The notes beneath the pieces were generated by a model. It saw only the letters and a program-made list of their open reading frames with translations. It was not told the origin of the DNA and searched no databases. Source: Rosa chinensis (lineage: Eukaryota > Streptophyta > Magnoliopsida > Rosales > Rosaceae). Taken from it: a stretch of DNA of 64,000 nucleotides. The position numbers were made by a program, and so were the translations under genes. The DNA lies in assembly GCF_002994745.2 (NCBI RefSeq), contig NC_037094.1:20127001-20191000 (forward strand), in the 5' to 3' direction. Shown here in pieces: positions 32,362 through 43,243 of the stretch. How positions within the stretch are numbered: the stretch's first letter is position 1; each line of letters begins with the position of its first letter.

Positions 32362-33106
32362 TTTTTAACATCTTGCACGTTCATAATTTCAGCTTCTAGA
32401 AAAATTGTATAAGGAGAGATGGAATCCTGAGGATGGGGTAGGCAGCATTATTACATCTTCACAATCCTCCTGAATTAGTGCCTGGAAGCTTCCAAAGCTA
32501 GACTCCAAACGACCATAAGAGCAGCAGAGCTTGCAAAGCTAGACTTCTTGAGTAAATTTCTAGATGTATATTGCTAGGAGAGTACTATTAGATGTACTTC
32601 TTTTGTGGATAAAAGATTACCTTTACACAATCCATTTTAGTGCATGATGTGGATTATATCTTCTATATATTGATCAGTTACTGTTAATTTGGTCATTTTT
32701 GATTCCGCTTCCAGCATATATAATGCATTAAATCATTCTTTTAGTACAACAATAACCACACAAAGCTGTCATATGTACAAAATATTTACAATAGCCTCAA
32801 AATTAAAACTGTCGTCTGAATGCAAAACAGATCACGGATTATATGAAAAAATTATTGTGTGAATAACAGTCACACAACGGTTATAAAGAAAAATGACTTC
32901 TGAATCACAATCACACAATGGGTTTTTAAGTTGCCTGTTGTCTGAGTAACGTTCACACAATAGTTAATGTTGTCGACATGGATGTCGAGTTCTTCAGACA
33001 ACGGTTCTCTAAATCATTTCATCATACGGCAGCGAGATATACGACAGTCAGCTATGTATCAGACGACAGTTTTTAGCCGTCGTCTGATTCAATTTTTGTA
33101 CTAGTG
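32362..33106. repeat. Right subterminal and terminal region of CACTA-A
   Basis: Contains the subterminal motif AGCTTGCAAAGCTAGACT near 32525, a block 32740-32850 shared with 35640-35750 and 49430-49540, and the end hairpin at about 33060-33090. These repeats are shared with CACTA-B and CACTA-C. Confidence 0.8.
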
Positions 33107-33109
33107 TAC

Positions 33110-34140
33110 CTTTATGTTCTTTCTCCTCCCAGAGTTTTATTATGTCACCTAGATTCTAAGTGCTGTGTTTCTTAACTTTTCTTAGACAAGTTCTGTTGGT
33201 TGTATACTCAATGGCCAATTGTATTTTATTTTTCACAGAGCTAAGCAACTGAAGTGGAAGAGTATCTCTTGTTTTTCATTTCCATTCACATAAGAATGAA
33301 TACCATGATTCGCATTTCGAATGGGCATGAATACAGCATCTATAGGATAACTGCCGTCTTGAAAGTTATTTGGAGAGCAACATCAAGCTTATCAGCAGGG
33401 GGTGGATTGTAGGGACATGCCTCCAAGTATAGGGCAGCCAGCTATACACACTCCGGCTGACATATTTGGGAATATGCTGATAGATCATATATCAGGTTCC
33501 TCTAATTCAACTTTACCTTTTAGGTTTCAATTTGCAGTTATGACTTATGATACATTAATTGCAGGTACTAAGTCATTATTAAAATGATACATCAGTTTAT
33601 GATGGCTGATGTTGTTGTTATTGCTTGCTGTACTACTATTGTGCTATACTTACTATTGTTTCTTTTCCCCATTGTTACAATATCAAATTTTGAGATGCAT
33701 GTACGAACCCTCTGTTTAAAATCTTTACCAGTTTATGTGGTTTTTCAATATTTTCCTTACAAACTTGTGTTATCACATGTCGAAATGGAATAAGAACAAT
33801 TAATAGTGGTTGTATTTATTATCATTTTTCTATAATCTAATTAAAATTTCTGGTACTATTTAGTACCATATAAGTGTGATCTTACCAATTTCAAAATGCC
33901 CATTGATATGATGCATGTTTTATGTGAATTAAAAGATCCTTGGTAGTTGAATATTGATATGTTGCTTTCAATTTTTGATTTGAATGATTGTATTAACATG
34001 GTTTCATTATTTACCAATAGATTTAGTTCTGTTTGGTCTTTCACTTGCTACTTTTTGGTTTCAATATTGAATTTTGTTAATTGTTATGTGATATAATCAC
34101 TTGTGGTCGGTATTATGGCAAGAACTTGTCATTATAGGTC
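33110..34140. other. Region right of CACTA-A, no gene assigned
   Basis: AT-rich DNA with an exon-like piece at about 33350-33510 (QPAIHTPADIFGNMLIDH) that I cannot name. It may be part of the same AMBRA1-like fragment that follows, or CACTA-C interior. Confidence 0.35.
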
Positions 34141-34159
34141 TAAATACTATGTTCCATAT

Positions 34160-34459
34160 CAGGTATATAGAGTACGTTTCTCATATGAAACTTGTGAGAA
34201 TTCTCCCTAGTGCAGAAGATGAGGTCAACATAGCTTGTTTTCATCATTCTGTTGGAGGTGGCGTTGTTTATGGAACTAAGGTAAGCAACTGGATTTAGTA
34301 TCCTCCTCTTTTGGTTTTCTGTTCCTCAGCCAGTTTATTGAACTTACAGTGGTTTCCTGTTATGTGATGTAGGAAGGGAAGTTAAGGATCCTCCAATATG
34401 ATAGTTCTCATGCCGTGGGTCATACAACTTCCAATTTTCTTGAAGAAAACATGCTAGAG
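34160..34459 (+). pseudogene. Fragment of an AMBRA1-like WD40-repeat gene (two exons)
   Basis: Exon 34160-34280 reads SHMKLVRILPSAEDEVNIAC, then FHHSVGGGVVYGTK before a GT donor. After a 92-bp intron with an AG acceptor, 34373-34459 reads EGKLRILQYDSSHAV and NFLEENMLE before another GT. This corresponds to the C-terminal WD40-like end of plant AMBRA1-type proteins (DDB1-cullin4 adaptor family linked to autophagy). The start of the first exon contains a small shift, and the remainder of the roughly 700-800-residue protein is missing. It lies just left of a CACTA right end, so capture is likely. Confidence 0.7.
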
Positions 34460-35390
34460 GTACAACAAGGCCCCAGTAGTTCATTTGTTTGTTTCTGTTA
34501 ATGTGATAAAATTATGGTTTCTCTTATTTCCTTTGCAAAATTTGCTAAACACATATCAAAGTAAAGTATATCTGTTACGCTCCTGATTTTTAATACAAAT
34601 AAAAATCTATATATAATCTCATAATTATACATGCGTGATTGTTCAGCCATCAATACAAAATACATGGAAACATCTTCCCTTTAAACCAAGTACATATTGA
34701 TGCCCTGAACCCACAATTCTAATATTGACCCGCTCCACAGACTCATATATTACATAAGCTTACAAATTAAATTGTCACCACAAACTAAAATGTAAATGCT
34801 CCTCAGAGCTTACTACATAGCTGAAGTCATAATAATGGCAAAGCTAACAAAATTTGCTTCCTACCCGTTCTGCTGCCGACAAGCTGCCTCAGCTTTAGCC
34901 ACGATTACCCTGACCTACATAATTAACCCCTACACCATTGAATAGTGCACCGGGTTGCCACACAACAAACCCGGTAAGCTTGTGAAAGCTCGTATGAGTA
35001 ACTCATGAACATCAATCAACAACTCACAATAACAATAATTCGTACAATTGGTCCATTATTAATTACCAAAATTAAATAACGAAAATCCAGATCATCACAA
35101 TTTCCTTTTCACACCTTCAATCAGTTTGCTTACCTACACAGTCTCCTAAATACTAGAGTTCTTAATCATATACTTGAGACTCTATCCATCATTAATTCTC
35201 ATTTTTCTCCAACTGCTGCCCCTTCTAGGCTTTGGATAAATCGAATAAGGAAGCACATTCTGAAGCTGGAATAGGACATTGACTTGCTTAAAGCAAAGGC
35301 TAAAAGAAAAGTTGAATTTAGTTTTTATGCTATTGAAGAAACTCCAGAAGATATTGAGTGTGTAGAGTTTGGGAGCTCCTAATGAAACTT
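34460..35390. other. Unresolved repeat-like sequence
   Basis: The block 34571-35170 begins TGTTACGCTCCTGA and contains ACCCGGTAAGCTTGTGAAAG, a style usual in plant LTRs, but I could not find a matching end or target duplication. No gene seen. Confidence 0.35.
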
Positions 35391-36150
35391 CAAGCTCCTC
35401 ATAATCCAATGAGGCCATGAGAGCAGCAAAGCTAGAAACAGAAGTAAATTTCTGGATGTATTTTGTTAGGAGAGTACTATTAGACTTACTCCTTTCATGG
35501 ATAAAAGATTAGCTTTGCACAATCTATTTTGATGCATGATGTAGATTATAACAATTTCTTCTATATATTAATCAGTTACTGTTAATTTGGCCATTTTTTA
35601 TTCCACTTCCAGCATATATAATGCATTGAATCATTTTTTTAGTACAACAACAACCACAAAAAACTGTCATATGTACACAATATTTACAATAGCCTCAAAA
35701 TAAAAACTGTCTTCTGCGTGCAAAATAGATCACGGATGATATGAAAAAATTGTTTATTCACACAATAGCTATAAAAAAAATATATATAAAAAAAAAGGCG
35801 ACTTCTTAATCGCAATCACACAACAGATGCTCAAGTTTCCCGTTGTTTAAATAAAGTTCACACAACAGTTAATGCTGTCGAGAGCCTGTTGACATGGATG
35901 CGGAGTTTTTCACATGACAGTTCTCTAAATCATCTTTCATCAGACGTCACCGAGATATGCGACAGTCAGCCTCCATATCAGACGACAGTACAGTTAATGT
36001 TGTCGAGAGCCTGTTGACATGGATGCGGAGTTTTTCACATGACAGTTCTCTAAATCATCTTTCATCAGACGTCACCGAGATATGCGACAGTCAGCCTCCA
36101 TATCAGACGACAGTTTTTAGCCGTCGTCTGATTCAATTTCTGTAGTAGTG
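35391..36150. mobile_element. Right end of a third CACTA copy (CACTA-C)
   Basis: From about 35391 the sequence follows the right subterminal part of CACTA-A and CACTA-B (GCAGCAAAGCTAGAAAC, then the GAGAGTACTATTAGA block) and finishes with the hairpin and ...TTTCTGTAGTAGTG at 36150. No CACTACTAC left end was found between 33107 and here, so the left part is missing or lies beyond recognition. It contains a 125-bp internal duplication. Confidence 0.75.
35865..36114. repeat. 125-bp tandem duplication in CACTA-C subterminal region
   Basis: Units 35865-35989 and 35990-36114 are almost identical (one visible C/T change at CAGTTAATGC/T). Each includes CATCAGACGTC and TCAGACGACAGT. The other CACTA copies have one unit, so this duplication is specific to this copy. 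Confidence 0.9.
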
Positions 36151-36313
36151 ATTTTCCCCTAGAAGACACAGAGTTAGTCTTTGTTTATAAATTCGCTTTA
36201 AAAAGTGAGCTCAATTTATCTTGTAATGAGTTGCAGTGCTTAGATAGGAAATTAGTTGTTGCCCCGCCTTTTTCTTATCTTTAAGTATTTGTAGTCTTTA
36301 TCCTTTTGGCAAT

Positions 36314-36492
36314 TTTTTTTTTTTTTTGATTTTGTTAATAGGAACCCCAAGATAAACCCCTTCGGCGCATGTGAAATGCTCCAACTGTGCATTGCAGCAT
36401 AGTGCCTGGTCACTTTGATAGCTTCGGGGTTCGAACCTAGGTTGGGGAGCACACCCAACTAGGCAAGAACCACTAGACCACTTGCAGTGGTT
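36314..36492 (-). mobile_element. tRNA-derived SINE
   Basis: On the minus strand it begins CCACTGCAAGTGGTCTAGTG, with an A box (TGGTCTAGTGG, 36469-36480) and a B box (GGTTCGAACCC, 36427-36437) as in RNA polymerase III promoters. It ends with TTAACAAAATC and a poly-A run of about 14. A 10-bp duplication TTTTGGCAAT flanks it (36304-36313, 36493-36502), indicating LINE-driven insertion. It has no coding capacity. A true tRNA gene is excluded by the absence of a cloverleaf and by the poly-A tail. Confidence 0.9.
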
Positions 36493-36535
36493 TTTTGGCA
36501 ATTGAATTAATACATTCAAATTCTATTTCAAAATA

Positions 36536-36536
<1 letters not shown>

Positions 36537-36581
<45 letters not shown>
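36537..36581. repeat. AAT microsatellite, target of MULE-2
   Basis: About 15 AAT units, continuing on the far side of MULE-2 at 38239-38268. Confidence 0.95.
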
Positions 36582-36809
36582 GGGGCTGTGACCACTTACC
36601 CAATTTCAACAACAAAATTGCCCACTTACTCCACTAAGAGTTTTTTAACCCCACTTACCCAATTTAATATCTATTGACAATTTTGTCCTGTCAATTCACC
36701 TAAAACTCATCGATCTCTGTCTCCTCTCAAACTCTCTCTCCTCCCAGAGTCTCTCTCTCTCTCTCTCTCTCTCTGCTTCACTCTCCAGTGAGGTTGGACG
36801 GCGCAAGGA

Positions 36810-37178
36810 GTCATTGCCGAGAGCGACCGTCTGGACGCGTTGGACTTCCACACCTTGACGTGGAGCTTGCCGTCGTCGCCGATCTCGGCGTCGGTTTTGA
36901 GGAAGTCGATGCCGTCAAGGAACATGACGTCGGACTCGACCTTGAAGGAGACGATGGAGGCAACGGTCTCCGGGAACTGCTCCATTATCAGCAGCTTGGC
37001 TCCGGAGCTCGTCCTTCACCTTCAGCCTCTCTAGAATCTCGAATTGGTGCTTCTCCTCCGGCACCGCCTTTTCGTGCTTGTGTTGCTCAATCTCTTGCCT
37101 TAGCTCCGCTTCTCTGGATGACAATCCCTCTGCCGCTCGGTCCAACTCTGCAACTATTGAACTGCCGTCCTCGGCCAT
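36810..37178 (-). pseudogene. Host-like coding fragment with coiled coil inside MULE-2
   Basis: The minus strand from 37178 reads MAEDGSSIVAELDRAAEGL, then a charged coiled-coil stretch (SSREAELRQEIEQHKHEK). Near 37005 the frame shifts by one base, after which AKLLIMEQFPETVASIVSF, LDGIDFLKTDAEIGDDG and KLHVKVWKSN continue, so it looks like one protein broken by a shift. I do not recognise the family with certainty. The base composition is clearly GC-richer than the surroundings, which suits an exon captured from a host gene. No evidence that it is expressed. Confidence 0.55.
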
Positions 37179-37874
37179 CTCCGGCTGCTGTGCCGGGTTC
37201 CAGTGAGGTTCTGTGAGCGGAGTCGGAATTTGGTGCTCTGCATATTTGAGTGTGGTGATTGAGTGAACGAGATGATGCCATGTAGTTAGCATGCACGATC
37301 CTGCTGTTAATTGCAGTTCTCCAAAATCGAAACCTTGCCGTCTTGGGGCACAGCGACTTTTCACTATTGTACTTTGACTACTTTCTTTCTTCTTTGTTTC
37401 TTGCTAAATGGAAGAGAATATGAAAGCCAATGATCTACTATATGTTCAACAATGTAAGTAATCTGACATTGCAATGTAACTGTGGGGTTTGTTTGATGGT
37501 CTACTGGGGGGTAGTAGACACATTATTGGCCCCCAGTAGACTTTGATACGAGGGACATGGATCACTATAGTGTGGTGTTTTGATAAGTTATATGTTGTTT
37601 TCTGTGTATTAAAGTCAAATTATCTGTGAATCCTACAAAAAGGTGCATTTTTGGTGGTCTATTGGGAGGCAGTAGAAACATTAGACTTTGTATTGGGGGG
37701 CAATAATATGATTACTGGGGGGCAGTAATATGATTATAAATTGATCAATTGTTCCTGTAGTGTATTCATTTTGGTTTTGGGAGTTCATACAATTCACTGG
37801 ACGTCAATAATATGATTTTTGGGAGGCAATAATATGATTACTGGGGAGCAGTAATATGATTACTGGGGGGCAAT

Positions 37875-38015
37875 AATAGCCGGATTCCGGAATCCAGTCA
37901 CCGTTCGTCGGAATCCGGTCACCGTTCACCGGAGTCCGGTCACCGTTCGTCGGAATCCGGTCACCGTTCACCGGAGTCCGGTCACCGGTCGCCGGAGTCT
38001 GGTCGCCGGAGACCG
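37875..38015. repeat. GC-rich 21-bp minisatellite in MULE-2
   Basis: Alternating units CCGGTCACCGTTCRYCGGARTC repeat about six times. On the minus strand they form an open frame with the repeat NGDRIP/NGDRTP, considered accidental. Confidence 0.85.
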
Positions 38016-38238
38016 CGCCGGCCACTGGTCACCGTAGCACAGCAAGGTGGAAGGTGACTTCTCTCTCTAAGTGAGAAAGAAGGAGAGGGCAAAAAAGTCT
38101 CAAAAAAAAAGAAAAAAAAATTAATTGGGTAAATGGGAAATAATCTCTTAGAGTGTTTTGGGTAAATGGGGTTAAAAAACAGTTGGTGGAGCAAGTGGGC
38201 AATTTTTAACCTAAAATCGGATAAATGATCATTTTCCC

Positions 38239-38268
<30 letters not shown>
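38239..38268. repeat. AAT microsatellite, right flank of MULE-2
   Basis: Continuation of the same AAT run that lies left of MULE-2. Confidence 0.95.
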
Positions 38269-38270
<2 letters not shown>

Positions 38271-38980
38271 TAGGTTCGGAGAGAGGGTTGAAAACGAAGG
38301 TAGTATATATAGTTAATGGTTGCCAATTAAGCTTTATATTCACTCATGGTTCCATATGCATATTCCAAACAATTCTATTTGCTATCAAAATCATTTGCAA
38401 TCTTTCATCTCTTGTCTGGTTTATTTAGTTTGCAATTGCAAGAGAAGCTTTTTATTCTTCTTATTTTGTTTATGATCTCAATTGTTTTATTTCATTTTAA
38501 TAATTTAAAATCTAAAAATGCAGTTAAACTTTCAAGTCACTTATTTGGTATGAAATTTTGATGTATAATTTTGGGATTCCTAGTACTATGTTGCAATACT
38601 AAACCTAGTTGTTTCAGAGAGAAGAAAAATGGTTGCTTGTGGATGTGGGCGGTGTGCCTTTGAATATTAGGGGTATTGAGAGCATATGCAGTAATAAGCC
38701 ATTCCAGGGCATTGGTCATTTTAGGGGTCGTCAACGGGCCGGGCCTTATAATATTTTTATATAATGGCGGGTGGGGCCTGACCGGGCTTTATTATAAATT
38801 TCAAGATTCAAACTCATCCGTATAAACTGGGCCTTGCGAGTTTTTTTCAGGCCAGGCCTATATTCTCTAGTTCTAAATAAATAATTTAATCTACTTATAA
38901 TTTTTTATCTAAGTAAGTTAATTATATATATATATATATATAATTTTTAATCTACTTATATATATACATATTTGCGGATA

Positions 38981-39017
<37 letters not shown>

Positions 39018-39099
39018 GTTTAGGGTATCATTTACAGGCCGGACCGAGCCAGGTTTTAAACCCCTAAACTAAGTCCGGCCTTCTACCCACCGAAGCGGT
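38269..39099. other. AT-rich spacer with possible hAT MITE remnant
   Basis: No gene. TAGGGGTCGTCAACGGGCC at 38724 resembles a hAT terminus and GGGCCGGGCC-like motifs recur to about 39075 around two long TA microsatellites (38924-38942, 38983-39013), but no matching end and duplication were found. Confidence 0.4.
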
Positions 39100-39840
39100 T
39101 TTTGCAGGCTTTTTATGAGGGCTGGACCTGGCTTTTACCCATTGAGTGGATGAAAATTTCGTTCTTTTTTGAAAACCTGATTGGAAAATGTCGCAATTGC
39201 AACCTAATTTTGCATGAGAAAGGCGTCTGCCCCATAGCAGCATCATCACTAAGCAAGAAACTAGATGCACCTGCGCCACACCGACTACAGTTGGCTGGTC
39301 CTTTAATTTACTGCCTTCAAGAAGCCACTTTTTAGTTTTTACTAATGGTGCATTTAGATTTCATGTGGTTCAAACTCTAGTTCTACCTTGAGTGGCAAGG
39401 AATCTGTTTGGGAACAATGATACTCCCAAAGGTCTCAGACCTATTGTCATTAAGCATGGGGACTTAAGGCCGGAAAGGCAGGAAGCTGAGGAGAACAGTG
39501 ATCAAGCACTGGAGTTGGTGCCAGTTGAGGAGCCGCAACAAGTTGTGAAACGAGGCAGACCCACGTCCCTATTTTCATCCCCCCAAAAAAGCTGAAATTT
39601 TTCTTTGAAGAGCATGCAGAGAGGTAAGGTCATGGATACTGTTACAAAAAAATGGTAAACGTGCCAGAATTCGCTTCTAAATTTACAGCTAAATCTTTGG
39701 GTCTCATTGAGACACCTAGTGGCGTACTTGCCACTATGTACGTCCAATGAAGAAATGAAAGCTAAGCAGATTACTGCCAAGAAGAAGCGTGGAAGACCAC
39801 TGGGATCCAAGAACAAAAACCGTCCAAATTAAAGAAGGTA
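39100..39840 (+). pseudogene. Probable LINE ORF1 remnant (zinc knuckle and AT-hook-like tail)
   Basis: The plus strand near 39180-39230 reads ENLIGKCRNCNLILHEKGVC, a CCHC knuckle with the spacing seen in plant LINE ORF1 proteins. After stops it continues with DQALELVPVEEPQQVVKRGR (39500-39560) and ends in AKKKRGRPLGSKNK near 39800. Such basic GRP motifs are common behind the knuckle in these proteins. At least three frame breaks are present. LINE ORF1 would bind element RNA. Identification rests on motif style, so it is tentative. Confidence 0.45.
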
Positions 39841-40200
39841 CCTGCAGAAGAAGTCTTGAGTGTGTTGTACTCGGATAAACTTCCTAGCCCTAATTGGAAG
39901 GGTAAGGAAAAAAAAAAGGTAGTTTAGTTTGAACTATTTCTATTCTTATGTCCTAGATTTATTGTAGTTAATAGACTTGCTTTAATAAGTGAGCACTGGT
40001 TGTTTAATGGATGGTCTAGTCTTATGTACCATCCCCCTCACTTTAAGTAAAAGCTCTATATAACACAAGATTTGTGATTTGAACCCAAACCATTTTTGCA
40101 GGGAAACTCGTTTCTAACTTAAGGTACAGAAGCAAATCAAGACTACCAAATGTCAAAAGAAATGAGGAAGTTGCTTCATTTCACATTTTCACTTTCACAA
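39841..40200. other. Spacer downstream of the FMO array
   Basis: No gene seen. It should contain the 3' UTR and polyadenylation region of FMO copy 1 on the minus strand; no clear signal could be chosen. Confidence 0.4.
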
Positions 40201-43200
40201 TTATCTGGGCAGTCTGTCACTTGTATCAGTTATCATTCTAACTCCATTGAAGGTGTATTTCCTGAAGTCCTCCTGAGCTTGCAATATTAAATGGTGATCA
40301 TCCCACTCTTCCTGGTACAATGGTCCTCGGAGACGAGCATTCTTAAAAGTGGCCAACCACATTTGCTGTCTCCATTCCTCAGAGACTGGACACCCACAGT
40401 GAGATGCAAGCCAATCATCATATTCAAACTGCAGAAACAAAACTCAATTACTTATCCTGTTCATCGTGTATAACAGATAGAACTATATGCAGTTACTAAT
40501 AGAATTAAGGGGAACAAGAAACTGAATAGTGTCCGAAAAGACTAGTAGCTTTAGCTGAAGAAGTTATCGCTGATTTAAATTACACATAAAGCAGATGTGT
40601 ATAAAGAAAACCTGTTCTGAAAGATTGAAAACATGCGGAACGAAAGGAAGATTGATGACTTGGGAACTAAGTGGTAATGAACATCTTGAAGTTTATGCTT
40701 GGTTAAGAATCATAAATCATAAAATTAAGGAACTAAGCAGCAAGAAAGATTTATATAGTTTTTCCCATTAGTTTGTCATTTACCTTCCCAGTGAATAAAA
40801 AATGCAAAATTAGAAAGTGCAATCAATTTAAAGGCTCGAAAGATAGAGAGATATGAAACTGCTTTTGCTGAAGGCCTATAACCACAATTAATTGGTTTTT
40901 GACGGCATAAAACTTGATATTTACTTATTAATAAATGATGAGTTCAAAATTATTTTATGGATCCTTATTTTATTTGCATAACTTTACTGTGCCAATGCAG
41001 TAATTTTATGAGCATTCCACCTTCAGAATCATAAAATTAGCAGTCGGAAACAAGATTTCATTTAAGCGGATGTCATAAGCGCTTTAAAATCTCATTTATT
41101 GATGATAAATGAATTTCTACTAAGGTCATATGTTTCAAGACTAACTAACAGGACATAGCCAACTAAAGAGACTGAAATTACCTGGTAATCACCTATCATA
41201 TGGGTGAATCGTTTAGGTATACCAGAAGCTTCCTGCAACGAGCAGAAAATTTGGACATCCTCCATCATCTCCTCTTTGGATGGAAGTGCAATTCGATTCG
41301 ACAAAATACCTGCTATCCACTTACTTTGAAATTCATACATGGCAAAAGGAACGACCTGGCACCATGATGTTTAATGATTTAACTTTCACCATCAAAAGAA
41401 GGACCAAAAGATTAAAGAAAAATAACAGATAAAATTTGAAGTACAGAACACCTTAAAAGGTATCCCAACAAAGGAAAGTGAGGGAGCCAATGCTGGAGGA
41501 AAGATATGTTTATACAGTGGCCCAACACGGTTGTCATCCACAGTTACAATGCCATTGGTTTCAAGAAAAGGGAAATGATATTTGTACCTAAAAGAGATAA
41601 GTAGCATTGCATAATTCATTTTTGTTGAACATTTCATTACTTCATATTCATGCGGAACATTGCCTAATTGCAGCAAGTCCTAAAAAAGACAAAGAAATTA
41701 TACCCTGTGCAATGAAGAATGATGTCAGCAAGTACAACACTCCCATCTGGGAAAACCACACTACCATCTTCATGGACACTTTTGATCTGCACAGGTTTAA
41801 ATTATATCAGAACACTGGATCTACCTATCTCGAGCATCAAGGTCAGATAAAATTCCTTGATGAACATAGCCACCGAATTCTGACCATGGGTGAGCTCTTT
41901 TACCATAGAATGAAGCCACATGTTATCATAGCCAGGTTTCTTTTCCATGGTTTCAGTGGCAACAGATCTAGATGCAATGTGGACTTCTTTGGCAACTCCA
42001 GCTATGTCCCGAGAAATATCAATAGCACTAGCTGAGCTGCCTATCAAAATTACAACCTATGCAAAGAAGGAACTCTGTAAGAGAGGGTAACCACTCCTTA
42101 AGAGGACAAGGACCCATGAATTAAAACAATCCCTGGCCTGCTTCATTAGAAGTTGCTTTGTTTCACATCTAGGGAACTCACTGTACTCAGGACAACAGAA
42201 TGTAAAAGTTTCTATAGAATACAAAATTGAGGCAGACCTGATCTCGAAATGGCTCAGGAGTCCGATAATTGTGGCTGTGAACTTGCTTTCCTTTCCATGA
42301 GCTGATGCCTGAAGAACAAGGGGCAGGGGAATGTGTAACAACCAACCTATTTTTGCTACATCTTGCAAATGCATTTACATGAGCACAGACTCAGCTCTAA
42401 GGAGTTAAAAGCTCCTTGGTTGATACTTTTCCCTCAATGGACACAATTTCATAATGACACAATGCAGAATGAAGTAATTAGCTAAACCATTATAAAGAGT
42501 AAAACTTTATATGCAGGTGCAGACTATGAAGCTCAAATTCCCCAAGGAACGCCAAACCGAGTGCAATTCAAACTGTCCCAAAACCATTACAAAGTCTAAA
42601 AATTTAACATGTAAATCCAAACTAACAACACAGTTTAACAGTCCCGAAATCCTATTTTCCTGACCCACCAAATAGTAAAATTCTGCATTAATGACATTGA
42701 TCGATCCGTACCTGGAATCTGGGCCACACGAGGCTCAGTAAAATGACCATTACAGACAACCACAGCATCATAAACCTCCTCCATATCGTCACCTCTCTTC
42801 CTCTTGGACTTCACCTTCCATTTTCCACCCTCCACCAAACCCACAAACACCACCTCACTCTCAAACCTCACAATCTCACAAATCCCAAAGTCCTTAGCAA
42901 AACCATTCAAGTACTTCAACACTTCTCTATGACCCGGAAACCTTCTCGGGTCTCCATCTTCATCCTGTTCCTTGGCCGCAAATGGGTAGTCCCGGAAGCC
43001 CATGATCTCTCTGGGGAGGTTGGTCCTGAGAGACTGGTACATGCTCGAGTGGACTATGTTTCTGTTTGGGTGGAGACCAATTGGGTCGGACTCCACTTCT
43101 GGAGTGTACACCCACGTGCCACCGATTTGGTCTCCTCGCTCGAAGACGACGACAGTGTGACCTTCCCGCCGGAGCTCACGTGCGGCGACCAGGCCTGCGG

Positions 43201-43243
43201 CGCCGGCGCCGATCACTGCTACGTGGCGGGATAGGGGTTGCAT
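40201..43243 (-). CDS. Flavin-containing monooxygenase FMO GS-OX-like, copy 1 (intact)
   Basis: Seven exons on the minus strand, all with GT-AG borders and in phase: 42712-43243, 42238-42308, 41904-42056, 41704-41786, 41452-41587, 41182-41355, 40201-40428. They give 458 residues, the usual length of plant S-oxygenating (clade III) FMOs. FAD-binding GAGAAG is at 12-17, FERGDQIGGTW at 34-44, MYQSLRTNLP before residue 80, NADPH-binding GSSASA at 207-212, and HCTGY at 277-281. The enzyme uses NADPH and oxygen to oxidise soft nucleophiles; relatives S-oxygenate methylthioalkyl glucosinolates, but outside Brassicales the substrate is unknown. The start codon lies 8 codons before the FAD fold. No premature stop or shift was found. 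Confidence 0.93.

Larger units (their letters stand above)
9495..33106. mobile_element. CACTA (En/Spm) element CACTA-A, expanded by nested insertions
   Basis: The left end CACTACTACAAAAATTGAAT at 9495 is matched in inverted form by the right end finishing ...TTTTTGTACTAGTG at 33106. A 3-bp duplication TAC flanks both (9492-9494, 33107-33109), as expected for CACTA transposons. Inside the right tip is a hairpin-forming CAGACGAC...GTCGTCTG pair shared with two other copies in this window. About 6.6 kb is original element; the rest is inserted copia, MITE and solo-LTR sequence. No TNPA/TNPD-like transposase gene is visible, so it is non-autonomous. It carries host gene fragments. Confidence 0.85.
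36582..38238. mobile_element. Mutator-like element MULE-2 inserted in an AAT microsatellite
   Basis: Imperfect terminal inverted repeats: the left GGGGCTGTGACCACTTACCC and the right (rc) GGGAAAATGATCATTTATCC share further blocks such as AAAATTGCCCACTTRCTCCA and TTTTTTAACCCCA over about 100 bp. The 9-bp flanks TAATAATAA agree, though within a microsatellite this is weak proof. No transposase is present. The GC-rich interior carries a host-like coding fragment, so it is a Pack-MULE candidate. Confidence 0.8.

Noticed and set aside
34571..35170. Second solo LTR beginning TGTTACGC
   Set aside because: No CA end with a matching 5-bp duplication could be found.
9495..36150. One large CACTA element ending at the third right end
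   Set aside because: The flank after 36150 (ATT) does not match the left TAC, while the flank after 33106 does.
36420..36492. tRNA gene suggested by A and B boxes
   Set aside because: No cloverleaf or anticodon arm, and poly-A plus target duplication show a SINE.
37804..38025. Repeat protein with NGDRIP units
   Set aside because: Translation of a minisatellite; no support as a gene.
38724..39075. Small hAT MITE around TAGGGGTCGTCAACGGGCC
   Set aside because: Only one end is convincing and no 8-bp duplication was found.
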